From Sinorhizobium terangae (GTDB taxonomy: Bacteria > Pseudomonadota > Alphaproteobacteria > Rhizobiales > Rhizobiaceae): 64,000 nt of DNA. Below, piece by piece: positions 49,725-59,275 of this stretch. Numbering within the stretch: the first letter of the stretch is position 1; the number at the start of each line of letters is the position of its first letter. The stretch lies in the NCBI RefSeq assembly GCF_009601505.1, contig NZ_WITC01000070.1, positions 69,020 to 133,019 on the forward strand, read 5' to 3'. Position numbers and translations under genes: made by a program. The notes under the pieces were generated by a model. The model saw nothing but the letters and a program-made list of their open reading frames with translations, was not told the DNA's origin and made no database searches.

Positions 49725-51113
49725 TTATGCCGGGCGATGCGCCGGATAGGGTGTGCGCAGAAGGATGAAGAGACCCATGGCGAGGAAAGCGACCAGCGCC
49801 ATCATGCCGATGCGCGCGGAATCGGTCATCACCGTGATCGTTGCGACGGAGGCGGGAGCGAGAAACGAAGTCGCGCGCCCGGAAAGGGCATAGAGGCCGA
49901 AATAGCGGCCGGCTTCCTCGACCGCGACGCTTCGGGCGAGGTAGGAACGGGACGAGGCCTGAACTGGCCCGAAGGCGATGCCGACCAGGAGGCCGTAGAG
50001 AATATATGCCTTCTCCGCCGCCGTGCCGAAGAGGCCGCCGGAGTCTTCTGTCGGAAGCGTCAGCAGCCCGAACAGCGTAAAGCCTGGCCCGGTCGAGACG
50101 ATGCCGAGCGTGGCGATGGTGAGACAGACGAGGCTGGCAACGACAATCGTTTTCGAGCCGAGCCGTGCGTCAAGCCGACTCGCATAGAGGCAGCCTGCAA
50201 TCGCAACAACGTTGAGAATCATTCCATAGAGGCCGAGTTCTATCGTCTGCCAGCCGAACATTCCGGCTGCGAAGGTGCCGCCAAGCGCGAGCAAGCCGTT
50301 AACACCGTCCTGGAAGATCATCCGCGCGATCAGAAAACGCAGGATACCTGCTCTCTCCTTTAGTTCCCGGAGTGTGCCCTCAAGTTCCTTGAGTCCACTG
50401 GCCGTCGCGTTCCACAGCGACATCGTCGCCTTCTCCGCATCCGGGGTGAACAGGAACATCGGCAGAATGAATATCAAGTACCAGACGGCCGAGATCGGTC
50501 CGGTGATGCGGGCGTCTTCCCCCTTGGACGGATCGAGGCCGAAGATCGGGTCGAGGCCCAGTGCCGTCTTGCCCGTCGCGGGATTTCCGGCAATGAGCGC
50601 TACGACGGCAATCAAGACGATCATGCCGCCGAGATAGCCGAGCCCCCAGGCAATGTTCGAGACGCGGCCCACTTCTTTTTCGCTCACCAGCCGCGTCATC
50701 ATCGAATCATTGAAGACGATCGAAAATTCGGCAGCGACGGTCGCCAGAGCGAGAAAGATCGCGGGATAGAGGATGGGCGAGCCCGGGGCGGCGAACCACA
50801 GCATTGCGAGCGAGGCGATCTTGATGACGGCGAAAAAGCCGATCCAGGGCTTGCGTGGTCCGGTCGCGTCGGCGATCGCGCCAAGCACCGGCGAAAGAAC
50901 CGCGATGATGATGCCGGAGACGGTAAGCGTATAGCCCCAGATCGCCTGCCCTTGCACATGGTCGGCCGTGAGCCGGGATACGAAATAGGGCGCGAAGATG
51001 AAGGTGGTGATGACGGTGAAGAAAGGCTGCGCGGCCCAGTCGAACAGCATCCAGCCGATGATGCCGAGGCGTGACGCCCCGGGCTGCTCTCTCGCTTCGG
51101 CCGTAACGTCCAA
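49725..51113 (-). CDS. UMF1/Atg22-type MFS transporter
   Basis: The 462-residue protein has 12 predicted membrane segments and the UMF1 hallmarks WMLFDWAAQPFFTVITTFIF at the N-terminus, SPVLGAIADATGPRKPWIGF (loop 2-3 signature), and SNIAWGLGYLGGMIVL. The final part has FGPVQASSRSYLARSV and EEAGRYFGLYALSGRATSFL. Yeast Atg22 exports amino acids from the vacuole; bacterial substrates are unknown. The start is TTG 51113, with GGGAGGGG upstream. It follows the glutamate dehydrogenase gene on the same strand across a gap with a strong hairpin. Confidence 0.87.
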   Translation of the reverse strand: MDVTAEAREQPGASRLGIIGWMLFDWAAQPFFTVITTFIFAPYFVSRLTADHVQGQAIWGYTLTVSGIIIAVLSPVLGAIADATGPRKPWIGFFAVIKIASLAMLWFAAPGSPILYPAIFLALATVAAEFSIVFNDSMMTRLVSEKEVGRVSNIAWGLGYLGGMIVLIAVVALIAGNPATGKTALGLDPIFGLDPSKGEDARITGPISAVWYLIFILPMFLFTPDAEKATMSLWNATASGLKELEGTLRELKERAGILRFLIARMIFQDGVNGLLALGGTFAAGMFGWQTIELGLYGMILNVVAIAGCLYASRLDARLGSKTIVVASLVCLTIATLGIVSTGPGFTLFGLLTLPTEDSGGLFGTAAEKAYILYGLLVGIAFGPVQASSRSYLARSVAVEEAGRYFGLYALSGRATSFLAPASVATITVMTDSARIGMMALVAFLAMGLFILLRTPYPAHRPA

Positions 51114-51130
51114 TTTCCCCTCCCGGAATT

Positions 51131-51166
51131 TATCGGCCCTCGTCGACTGTTTGGCGAGGGCCGATA
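51131..51166. terminator. Strong hairpin between glutamate dehydrogenase and transporter genes
   Basis: A 12-bp perfect stem TATCGGCCCTCG/CGAGGGCCGATA (51131-51142 and 51155-51166). It has no clear T-run, so it could end transcription or protect an mRNA end. A smaller stem TCCGGGC/GCCCGGA lies at 51208-51226. Confidence 0.55.
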
Positions 51167-51235
51167 ACGCGTTGAAATCGCGATTAAACCCGAAGCGGAA
51201 TCAGTCCTCCGGGCGGATTGCCCGGACGGACTGTG

Positions 51236-54200
51236 TCATTTCGCCTTGGCGCGTGCAAGGTCGTTGAGCAGGCCGGCGGCGACAGTAATCTTGGCGAGTG
51301 TCGTCTCGCCCTTTTCGGTGAGCAGCTTCAACTGGTCGCCGACGCGAGAGACACGTTGGCGATCGCTTTCGTGCCAGGCGAGCACGGGATTGCGTTCGCC
51401 CTTCTGCTCGACGAGAGCCGCGATCGTGATGTCGCGCCTTGCGACGCCAATATCGGTGACGGCGCGCGAAAGCGCCATCGCTTCGAACTGCTCCGTGGCC
51501 GGAACCCGGTCGGCGGCGGCGAGCAGCCGGTTGATTCCGAGGTTCTCCGTCACCGTGAAATAGCTCTGCGCGGTACGGCTCAGCGTTTCCTTGGTTTCGG
51601 TGGCGATTTGCATGATCTCCGGCACCAGGGTCATCAGCGACAGTTCGGCAATTTCCTCCGCGAGCTTTGCCGGTACGCCGCTTTCGATGAAGGCCGCGGC
51701 CTTCAATCGCGCTTCTTCGGAAATCGCGGCGCGCATCGTGCCGCGCAGCTTCTGCAGGCCGTCACGCAGGCGCGAAACCGCATCCGAAACCGGGCCGCTT
51801 GCGGCGCGCGTGCGCAATGCCCTCTCGGTGACGAGGGTGAAGATGTGGCCCACTTCCTGGTAAAGCGCGTTCTGGACCGCGCCGCTGATCTTGTTGTCGA
51901 GCGCGTCGATCTCTGCGTAAATCCGCTGCAGGTCGAAGCCGTCGAGCGCCAGCACGGCCGCCTTGACGACATCGCTGGAAAGGAAGCCGGTCGCGTCCGT
52001 CAAAGTCGAAACGAAGGCGGGACCGCCGCGGTTGATCGTTTCGTTGCCGAGGACAGTCGCGATGATCTCACGGCGCAGCCGGTGCCCGCGGATGTCGCCG
52101 GCATAGGTCTTACGCATCTTTGCCGGGAAATAGCGCTCGAGCGTCGCAGTGAAATAGGGATCGTCCGGCAGATCGCCGACGATCAGCTCATCGAACAGCA
52201 CCAGCTTCGCATAGGAGAGCAAAACGCCGATCTCGGGCCGTGTCAGCGGCTTGCCCGCCTGGTAACGCTCGCTCATGGCGAGCTCCGTCGGCAGCGTCTC
52301 GACCTTGCGGTTGAGATGGCCGTCGGCCTCGAGCCGCGCCATCAGCCGTGCAAGCGACGTGCGGTTCGCGAGCCCTTGCATTTCCGTGAGCGAGATCGCC
52401 AGCGATTGCTGGTAGTTGTTGCGCAGCACGAGATGCGCCACCTCGTCGGTCATCGACGCCAGAAGCGTGTTGCGCTTCGCCCTCGTCAGACGATCGTCCC
52501 GCATGGCCGAGGCAAGCGCGATCTTGATGTTGACCTCGACGTCGGAGGAGTTGACGCCGGCCGAGTTGTCGATCGCATCGGAATTGCAGCGCCCGCCAGC
52601 GAGCGAGAAGCCGATGCGCCCCTTCTGGGTGACGCCGAGATTGGCGCCCTCGCCGATGACGCGGGCACGCACTTCTTCCGCCGTGACGCGGATCGCGTCG
52701 TTGGTGCGGTCGCCGACCTCGGCGTCCGTTTCATTGCTGCCGCGCACATAGGTGCCGATGCCGCCGAACCAGAGCAGGTCGACCTGGCTCTTCAGGATGG
52801 CGTTCATGATCTCGAAGGGGGTTGCCTTCGGCTTGTCGATGCCGATTATCGCCATCGCTTCCGGCGTCAGCGTCACGGACTTCTCGGCGCGCGAGATGAT
52901 CATCGCGCCCTGCGACAGCGCCTTGCGGTCATAGTCCTGCCAGCTCGAGCGCGGCAAGGCGAACATGCGCTTGCGCTCGGCGAAGGAAAGGTCGGTATCC
53001 GGATTCGGATCGATGAAGATGTCGCGATGGTCGAAGGCGGCGATCAGCCGGATCTTCTCCGAAAGCAGCATGCCGTTGCCGAAAACGTCGCCGGACATGT
53101 CGCCGACGCCGGCGACGGTAAAGGGCGTCGTCTGGATGTCGATGTCCATTTCGCGGAAATGACGCTTGACGGCTTCCCAGGCGCCGCGGGCGGTAATTCC
53201 CATCTTCTTATGGTCGTAGCCCGCCGAGCCGCCGGACGCGAAGGCATCGTCGAGCCAGAAGCCGGCTTCCTGGGCGAGCCCGTTGGCCGTGTCCGAGAAC
53301 GTTGCGGTGCCCTTGTCTGCCGCGACGACGAAGTAGGGATCGTCGCCATCGAGCCTCAGCGTATCGGCCGGCGGCACGACGTCCTGGCCGACGATGTTGT
53401 CCGTTACTGACAGCAGCGTGCGGATATAGGTCTTGTAAGCCTCGGTACCGGCCTTGAAAATTTCATCGCGCGTGCCGCCGACCGGCAGCTGCTTCGGATA
53501 GAAGCCGCCCTTGGCGCCAACCGGGACGATGACAGCATTCTTGACCTGCTGCGCCTTGACGAGACCAAGCACCTCGGTGCGGTAGTCCTGCGCCCGGTCG
53601 GACCAGCGAAGGCCGCCGCGCGCCACCTTGCCGAAGCGCAGGTGCACGCCTTCGACCTCGGTGCCATAGACGAAGATCTCGCGGAAAGGTCGAGGTTCGG
53701 GCAGGCCGTCGAGCTGCTTCGGATCGAGCTTGAAAGCAAGGACAGCGCGTGGATTTCCGTCCGCGTCCCTCTGGAAATAGTTCGTCCGGAGCGTCGACTG
53801 GACAACGTTGACGTAGCGGCGCAGGATCTGATCATCGTCGAGGCTCGGCACGGCCGAGAGCGCATCCTCGATCGCCGAAAGCAAGGCATTGCTTTTCTTC
53901 GTGCGCGCCTTCACCTCGGTCTTCGGATCCATGCGCGTCGCAAACAGCCGGAAGATATCGGCAGCGATCGCCGGGTATTTGTTCAGCGTGTCGGCGATAT
54001 AGCCCTGCGAATAGGTGATGCCGGCCTGGCGCAGATAGCGCGCATAGGCGCGCAGCACCGTGACCTCGCGCGCGGTGAGTCCCGCAAGCAGGATCAGCCG
54101 GTTGAAGGTGTCGTCCTCGGTCGTGCCATTCCAGGAGGCGAGGAACGCCTCTTCGAGCGCCGCACCCGTTTTGGCGAGGTTGAGCGCATGCCCGTCCCGG

Positions 54201-56011
54201 TGGACGAGTTCCATGTCGTGCAGAACGACGAGCCTCGGCTCTTCTGCATGTGCGCTGACGCCGATGTCGTAGGTCTGCTCGCTGATGACGCGGAATCCGA
54301 GATTTTCGAGGAGCGGCACGCGACGCGAGAGCGAAACCGGATCCTGTGCGTGAAAGATCTTGAGTTCCAGCGTGTCCGGCCGCTCTTTCTGCTTGTGATA
54401 GAACGAGATGCGGATCGGGTCGTCGAGCTTGCAGGCGGCGATGTCGTGGAGGTCGTCATAGGCCTCCGCCGGTGTGAAGGCGGCCTGATAGGCTTCGCCA
54501 ACCGCAATTTCGATGCCGTCCTTGCGAGCAAGCAGATTGAAGCGATCGGTCCAGCGGGTAACGATGCTGCGAACCGCCTCCTCGAGTTTCGCCTGAGGAA
54601 CGCGCGGTGTCTTGCCGGCGTAGCGGCCAATGATGAAATGGACGCGTGCCAGCCCGCCTTCGGGGAAGGCAGGGTAATAGGCGGAAACGCGCCCGTCATA
54701 GGCGGTCTTCAGATAGTTGCCGATCTTCTCGCGCACATCCGAGTCATATTGTTCGCGCGGCACGAAGACGAGGACCGAGACGAAGCGGTCGAAATGGTCG
54801 ATGCGCGGCAACACCCTGATGCGCGGCCGGTCGCTTAGTTCGTTGATCTGCTCGCAGAAGGCGGCGAGCAGGCCGACGTCGATCTGGAAAAGGTCATCGC
54901 GCGGATAGGATTCCAGCGTGTTTGCCAGCATCTTGCCGGAATGGCTCTGGGGATCGTAGCCGAAATAGTCGATGATCTTTTCGATCTTGTGCCTGAGCAA
55001 CGGTATTTCCGAAGCCTGGCGGGTGTAGGCCGTCGAGGTGAAGAGGCCGACGATGCGGAGTTCCCCGACCACGTTGCCGGAGGCGTCGAAGCGCTTGACG
55101 CCGATGTAGTCCATATAGGCACGGCGGTGGACGACGGATTTCACATTGGCCTTGGTCACGATCAGGAAGTCGGGGCCGTCGAGGAAGGCGAGGATTTCCG
55201 GCGTCGTCAGCACGGCGTCCTTGCCTTGACGCAGCACGCGGACGTCGGGATTGGAGAGAAGGCCGAGGCCCCTGCCCTTGCCGCGTTCGACCTTCGCCTT
55301 CTCGCCCTTGCCGGAATAGGTATATTCTCGCATTCCGAGGAAGGTGAAATTGTTGTCCCTTAGCCAGCGAAGGAAAGCGAGCGCTTCGTCACGATCGCTC
55401 TTCTTGCGCGACGCATTATACTCTCCCAGCTCCCGCATGGCCTGGTTGAGCAGCGCCGTCATCGCCGGCCAGTCGTGGACCGCCTGGTGGACCTGATCCA
55501 GCACCTCGGCAATGCGCTTGCTTAGCGAACGCGCTTCGAGCGGTGCGAGCTTGCTCAAGTGGATCTGGATATGGCTCACCCGGTGCGCCGGATCGCTTTG
55601 CTCGTCCGGATCGAACGGCTTGATGGGCTTGCCCGGTTCCATGACCAGAATGGGATGGATCGCGAGGTGGATGTCGCGGTGCGTGCTCGTCACCTCGCCC
55701 ATGATCGAATCATAGAGGAATGGCATGTTGCGTTCGGTGATGGCGATGATCGTGACGTCTATGCCACCCGGCGCAACCCCCGGCACGGCCTCGACCGAAA
55801 CCTGCGGCTTGCCGCCGTCCCAGCGCGCCAGTTCCTTGCGCGCATGCGCCGCGGTCAGCGCCAGCATGTCGGCAGTGTAGAGATCGAGGTCGTCGTTGCT
55901 TGCCCCGCCGAAGAGGATCTCGGGCGCCAGCGCGTCGGCGCCGATCTTCTCCGCAGCCGCCTTGGCCGCATCGATATGCCTGTCCCGTTTTGGATTGTAT
56001 TTCACGCCCAT
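51236..56011 (-). CDS. gdhZ: Large NAD-specific glutamate dehydrogenase
   Basis: The 1591-residue protein belongs to the 180-kDa NAD-GDH class. N-terminal ACT-like modules contain LTAAHARKELARWDGGKP and IDVTIIAITERNMPFLYDSIMGEV. The catalytic domain has FGKVARGGLRWSDRAQDYRTE, KNAVIVPVGAKGGFYPKQLP with the lysine, FTVAGVGDMSGDVFGNGMLLS, and DLLWFGGIGTYVRGSNETDAEVGDR. The C-terminal region is helical. It oxidises glutamate to 2-oxoglutarate and ammonia. Start 56011 has GGGGAGAG five to eight bases upstream; an upstream in-frame ATG at 56026 lacks one. The gene is intact despite its length. Confidence 0.94.
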   Translation of the reverse strand: MGVKYNPKRDRHIDAAKAAAEKIGADALAPEILFGGASNDDLDLYTADMLALTAAHARKELARWDGGKPQVSVEAVPGVAPGGIDVTIIAITERNMPFLYDSIMGEVTSTHRDIHLAIHPILVMEPGKPIKPFDPDEQSDPAHRVSHIQIHLSKLAPLEARSLSKRIAEVLDQVHQAVHDWPAMTALLNQAMRELGEYNASRKKSDRDEALAFLRWLRDNNFTFLGMREYTYSGKGEKAKVERGKGRGLGLLSNPDVRVLRQGKDAVLTTPEILAFLDGPDFLIVTKANVKSVVHRRAYMDYIGVKRFDASGNVVGELRIVGLFTSTAYTRQASEIPLLRHKIEKIIDYFGYDPQSHSGKMLANTLESYPRDDLFQIDVGLLAAFCEQINELSDRPRIRVLPRIDHFDRFVSVLVFVPREQYDSDVREKIGNYLKTAYDGRVSAYYPAFPEGGLARVHFIIGRYAGKTPRVPQAKLEEAVRSIVTRWTDRFNLLARKDGIEIAVGEAYQAAFTPAEAYDDLHDIAACKLDDPIRISFYHKQKERPDTLELKIFHAQDPVSLSRRVPLLENLGFRVISEQTYDIGVSAHAEEPRLVVLHDMELVHRDGHALNLAKTGAALEEAFLASWNGTTEDDTFNRLILLAGLTAREVTVLRAYARYLRQAGITYSQGYIADTLNKYPAIAADIFRLFATRMDPKTEVKARTKKSNALLSAIEDALSAVPSLDDDQILRRYVNVVQSTLRTNYFQRDADGNPRAVLAFKLDPKQLDGLPEPRPFREIFVYGTEVEGVHLRFGKVARGGLRWSDRAQDYRTEVLGLVKAQQVKNAVIVPVGAKGGFYPKQLPVGGTRDEIFKAGTEAYKTYIRTLLSVTDNIVGQDVVPPADTLRLDGDDPYFVVAADKGTATFSDTANGLAQEAGFWLDDAFASGGSAGYDHKKMGITARGAWEAVKRHFREMDIDIQTTPFTVAGVGDMSGDVFGNGMLLSEKIRLIAAFDHRDIFIDPNPDTDLSFAERKRMFALPRSSWQDYDRKALSQGAMIISRAEKSVTLTPEAMAIIGIDKPKATPFEIMNAILKSQVDLLWFGGIGTYVRGSNETDAEVGDRTNDAIRVTAEEVRARVIGEGANLGVTQKGRIGFSLAGGRCNSDAIDNSAGVNSSDVEVNIKIALASAMRDDRLTRAKRNTLLASMTDEVAHLVLRNNYQQSLAISLTEMQGLANRTSLARLMARLEADGHLNRKVETLPTELAMSERYQAGKPLTRPEIGVLLSYAKLVLFDELIVGDLPDDPYFTATLERYFPAKMRKTYAGDIRGHRLRREIIATVLGNETINRGGPAFVSTLTDATGFLSSDVVKAAVLALDGFDLQRIYAEIDALDNKISGAVQNALYQEVGHIFTLVTERALRTRAASGPVSDAVSRLRDGLQKLRGTMRAAISEEARLKAAAFIESGVPAKLAEEIAELSLMTLVPEIMQIATETKETLSRTAQSYFTVTENLGINRLLAAADRVPATEQFEAMALSRAVTDIGVARRDITIAALVEQKGERNPVLAWHESDRQRVSRVGDQLKLLTEKGETTLAKITVAAGLLNDLARAKAK

Positions 56012-56294
56012 GAACTCTCTCCCCATTCGTGATAGACGAGCCTATCAGAACCATGGCCAATGGCGACCGTTTTATGCCCGATTTCGGCAAAATCGAGCCG
56101 CATTTTGGAGAAATTCACGCAGTTTCGACCTAAATCCATTTAAATCGAAGGCAATTTTACGAATATTGCTCAAAAAACCTTAGAAACGCACGAAAACGCC
56201 GAAGGCCTGTCTCGTCCCTGTCTGGCAGGCCCTGTTGACAGGCCTGTGACAGTCGGGCGATCACACTTTTGATTCGAGGAAATGGAACTGCCCG

Positions 56295-57173
56295 ATGCCC
56301 GAAATGCCCGCACCCGGCGCCGTCATCGTCATTTCAAGCCATGTGGTTCGCGGCACGGTCGGCAACCGGGCCGCGGTCTTCGCACTGGAGACGCTCGGGC
56401 ATCGCGTATGGGCCGTGCCGACGGTGATCCTGCCATGGCATCCGGGTCACGGCCGCTCGACACGGGTGACGATCGCCGACACGGACTTCCATTCGATCGT
56501 GAACGACCTCGTCAATGCACGCTGGGCTGGTGAAGTGCGCGCCGTTCTGTCGGGCTATCTCTGCTCGCCGGCCCAGGTTGACGGTGTTGCGCAACTGGTG
56601 ACGGCGTTGCGCGAGCGCAGTCCCGAGCTGCTATACGCCTGCGATCCCGTCATCGGTGATGGCAACGGCCTTTATGTTTCGGCGGAGATCGCGGCCGCGG
56701 TGCGCGACCGGCTGCTGCCATTGGCGACACTTGCGACTCCCAACCGGTTCGAACTCTCGTGGCTCGTCGGGGCAGCACTTGAAACGAATACGGCGATCCT
56801 CGACGCGGCGCTCGGTCTCGGACCTTCTCGCATGCTGGTGACGTCGGCGATCCCGATGATGACGGGTGGCACGGGCAATCTTTACCTCTCCGGCAGTCAT
56901 GCGCTGCTGGCCGAGCATCGACTGGTCGACAATCCGCCGAACGGCACCGGCGATCTGCTTGCCGCCGTGTTTCTGGCGCGGCTGCTCCAGGGGCTCTCCG
57001 AAGAGCGGGCGCTGCAGATGGCGACTGCCAGCGTGTTCGAGATCATCGCGCGCAGCGCCCGGCGCGGCGCCGACGAACTGACGCTCGAGCAGGACGCGTC
57101 GAGCCTGGCGACGCCCATGGCCATGGTGCAGATGCGGCGCCTCTTGCACCCGAGCCAGGTGCGGAAGAAATAG
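56295..57173 (+). CDS. pdxY: Pyridoxal kinase PdxY-like
   Basis: The 292-residue ribokinase-like enzyme has GAVIVISSHVVRGTVGNRAAVF at the N-terminus (GSxVxxGxVGN-type), CDPVIGDGNGLYVSAEIA, and the C-terminal anion-hole loop DNPPNGTGDLLAAVFLARLL with the catalytic aspartate. It phosphorylates pyridoxal to PLP for cofactor salvage. The ATG at 56295 is used; ATG 56304 is also possible. The 283-bp gap upstream, shared with the divergent glutamate dehydrogenase gene, probably has both promoters. Confidence 0.9.
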   Translation: MPEMPAPGAVIVISSHVVRGTVGNRAAVFALETLGHRVWAVPTVILPWHPGHGRSTRVTIADTDFHSIVNDLVNARWAGEVRAVLSGYLCSPAQVDGVAQLVTALRERSPELLYACDPVIGDGNGLYVSAEIAAAVRDRLLPLATLATPNRFELSWLVGAALETNTAILDAALGLGPSRMLVTSAIPMMTGGTGNLYLSGSHALLAEHRLVDNPPNGTGDLLAAVFLARLLQGLSEERALQMATASVFEIIARSARRGADELTLEQDASSLATPMAMVQMRRLLHPSQVRKK

Positions 57174-57261
57174 GCGCGGATATAAAAGAAACGGCTCATA
57201 AGCGCGCTTCGCCCTTCCAGGCGCGCCACGGTCGCTGTAACACTTCGACGCTTCGTTGATC

Positions 57262-57346
57262 CTGCAGCGCCGCGCGTCTCACTCAGACGCGCAAAGGTCG
57301 CGGTAGCACTTTGGATTGCTGCATGATTTAAGGAATCATGCAGCAG
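57262..57346. repeat. RIME-like element, copy 6 (shortened)
   Basis: CTGCAGCGCCGCGCGTCTCACTCAGACGCGC... is followed by a reduced second palindrome GCATGATT-TAAGG-AATCATGC. It ends about 40 bp upstream of the carbonic anhydrase start. A half-copy (about 57210-57247) precedes it. Confidence 0.78.
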
Positions 57347-57388
57347 GGGCGATGGAGCAATGAACGAGTGAGTGACGCGGGGTTATCG

Positions 57389-58036
57389 ATGGATATGCAG
57401 GGTTTTCCGGAACATCTTCTAACCGGCTACCGCAACTTCATGAGCGGTCGCTTCAGCGAGCAGCAGCAACGCTACAAGACGCTTGCCGAGAGCGGCCAGA
57501 AGCCGAAGACGATGATTATCGCCTGTTGCGATTCTCGGGCCGCACCCGAAACGATCTTCGACAGCGGTCCCGGAGAACTCTTCGTCATCCGCAACGTCGC
57601 CAACATGATGCCGCCATACGAGCCGGATGGGCACTATCACTCGACCTCCGCCGCGCTCGAATTCGCGGTTCAGTCCCTGCGCGTCAGCAACATCGTCGTC
57701 ATGGGACATGGGCGCTGCGGCGGCATCAAGGCGGCGCTCGATCCCGATGCCGAACCTTTGTCTCCCGGCGATTTCATCGGGCGATGGATGAACCTGTTGA
57801 AGCCGGCCGCCGAACAGATCCAGAGCAACGATTTCATGACCCAGGCGGAGCGCCAGCGCGCGCTCGAACGTGTGTCGATCCGCAATTCGCTCGCCAACCT
57901 GCGCACCTTCCCTTGCGTCCAGATTCTGGAGGCAAAGGGCAAGCTGCAGCTGCATGGCGCCTGGTTCGACATCTCAACCGGGGAGCTCTGGGTGATGGAC
58001 GCCAAGACCGGCGATTTTGCGCGGCCGGGCATGTGA
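57389..58036 (+). CDS. Beta-class carbonic anhydrase
   Basis: The 215-residue protein has beta-CA zinc motifs: IIACCDSRAAPETIFD with Cys46 and Asp48-Arg50, and VVMGHGRCGGIKAAL with His107 and Cys110. It hydrates CO2 to bicarbonate. I place the start at MDMQGFPEHLL (57389), with GCGGGG seven bases upstream; the open frame also extends into the RIME-like element at 57338. RVSIRNSLANLRTFP is characteristic of the family. It stands alone. Confidence 0.92.
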   Translation: MDMQGFPEHLLTGYRNFMSGRFSEQQQRYKTLAESGQKPKTMIIACCDSRAAPETIFDSGPGELFVIRNVANMMPPYEPDGHYHSTSAALEFAVQSLRVSNIVVMGHGRCGGIKAALDPDAEPLSPGDFIGRWMNLLKPAAEQIQSNDFMTQAERQRALERVSIRNSLANLRTFPCVQILEAKGKLQLHGAWFDISTGELWVMDAKTGDFARPGM

Positions 58037-58044
58037 ATTTTCGC

Positions 58045-58226
58045 CCCTCATCCGGCCTGCCGGCCACCTTCTCCCCGCAAGCGGGGCGAAGGGACTTTGC
58101 CGCGTCCTCTCAATCCACTCTCCCGCTTCAAAGGGGGACGAGAGCGCTCAGTTGAACAAGCGAACGCGGCGCCGCGCGTCCCTTCTCTCCGCACGCGGGG
58201 AGAAGGTACCGGCAGGCGGATGAGGG
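58045..58226. repeat. GC-rich interspersed palindromic repeat cluster (copy 6)
   Basis: CCCCTCATCCGGCCTGCCGGCCACCTTCTCCCCGC-AAGCGGGGCGAAGG at the left and CCCTTCTCTCCGC-ACGCGGGGAGAAGGTACCGGCAGGCGGATGAGGGG at the right, in inverted orientation, flank a 90-bp spacer. The convergent carbonic anhydrase and transglycosylase genes end around it. Confidence 0.78.
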
Positions 58227-58253
58227 GTAAATCGTCGTGACCTGAGGGTCTTC

Positions 58254-59087
58254 TCAGTAGCCGTCGATCTCGGCGCCGATGATGGCGATTGCCTGCTGAT
58301 AGACGCTGGCAGCGTTCCATCCCTGGATCGCGGCATAATTGACTTCGCCGGGCTGATAGCCGCCTCCCGGCTGCCAACCATGGCCGCGCAGGAAGTTTGC
58401 CGTCGAGGCGAGTGCATCCGCCTTGGAGCGGACCATGTCGATATGGCCGTCGCCATCGCCGTCCACGCCAAATCTCAGGACGTTGACTGGCAGGAACTGG
58501 GTCTGTCCGATCTCGCCATGGGCCGCACCCCGCGCAGCCGGGCTCAGGTCGCCGCGCTCGACGAGCTGCAGGGCCGCGTAGAGCTGGTTGGTGAAGTAGT
58601 CCGAACGCCGGCAGTCATAGGCAAGCGTCGAGACGGCCGAGAGCGTGTGTTCCTTGCCCATGAACGAGCCGAAGCCGGTCTCCATGCCCCAGATCGCGAT
58701 CAGCGGACCGGCCGGCACGCCGAAGCGCTGCTCGATGTTGTCGAAGAGCCTGGCGTTCTGCGCCCGCATCTTCTTGCCGCGCGAGATGATCGTCTGGCCG
58801 CCACGCTTCTGCATGAACTGATCGAGCGAGAGCTTGAAGCTCTTCTGGCCGCGGTCGGCGCGAATCGTCGCCCTGTTATAGGCAACGCCGGAGAGCGCCT
58901 GGTCGATGACCGCGGGGCTGATGCCGTTGCCGGCGGCTTGCTGCTTGAACTCGGCCACCCAGGCCTGAAAGCCGCTGCCGTCATTGCCGCATTGGGCCGC
59001 CGCCGCGGTCGAGGAAAGGATCGTCGTTGAAACGAGGGCCGCAAGCCCCGCCACTACGCACTTTGCCCTGTGCATGAAATACCCCAT
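58254..59087 (-). CDS. MltB-like lytic murein transglycosylase (GH103 type)
   Basis: The 277-residue protein has a signal peptide (hydrophobic VVAGLAALVSTTILSSTAAAA, residues 11-31). The catalytic glutamate is Glu136 in IAIWGMETGFGSFMG, and GEIGQTQFLPVNVLRFGVDGDGDG marks substrate binding. These enzymes cut peptidoglycan glycan strands to 1,6-anhydro products. It lacks a C-terminal SPOR or PG-binding domain. Upstream are a parS-like site and a terminator for asd. Confidence 0.9.
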   Translation of the reverse strand: MGYFMHRAKCVVAGLAALVSTTILSSTAAAAQCGNDGSGFQAWVAEFKQQAAGNGISPAVIDQALSGVAYNRATIRADRGQKSFKLSLDQFMQKRGGQTIISRGKKMRAQNARLFDNIEQRFGVPAGPLIAIWGMETGFGSFMGKEHTLSAVSTLAYDCRRSDYFTNQLYAALQLVERGDLSPAARGAAHGEIGQTQFLPVNVLRFGVDGDGDGHIDMVRSKADALASTANFLRGHGWQPGGGYQPGEVNYAAIQGWNAASVYQQAIAIIGAEIDGY

Positions 59088-59169
59088 CTGCCCGAACTAT
59101 CGCTTGTCTTCAAAAAAACGCGCCCGCTTCTGCCGGCCATATTGTTGGCCCCCGCGTCACGGGATGTCC

Positions 59170-59185
59170 TGTTTCACGTGAATCC
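59170..59185. other. parS-like site 8 (TGTTTCACGTGAATCC)
   Basis: Fourteen of 16 match. It lies in the gap between the MltB-like gene and asd, about 40 kb from the origin. Confidence 0.7.
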
Positions 59186-59213
59186 GCCCAACACCGGCGG
59201 AAGAACCAATGCC

Positions 59214-59253
59214 AAGCCCCGCGGGGTCCGCTTGCGGACCGGGCGGGGCTTCA
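59214..59253 (-). terminator. Terminator hairpin downstream of asd
   Basis: AGCCCCGC...GGTCCGC-TTG-CGGACC...GCGGGGCTT forms an interrupted stem between the two minus-strand genes, just after the asd stop (59276). Confidence 0.65.
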
Positions 59254-59275
59254 TTCAATGCTTAAGCGGGGCCGG

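Noticed and set aside
51218..53410. 730-codon open frame antisense to the glutamate dehydrogenase gene
   Set aside because: Same mirror effect; low-complexity arginine- and valine-rich translation and no motif.
57338..57388. Extended start of the carbonic anhydrase inside the RIME-like element
   Set aside because: The MQQG segment is repeat-derived; ATG 57389 has a ribosome site and fits the family length.
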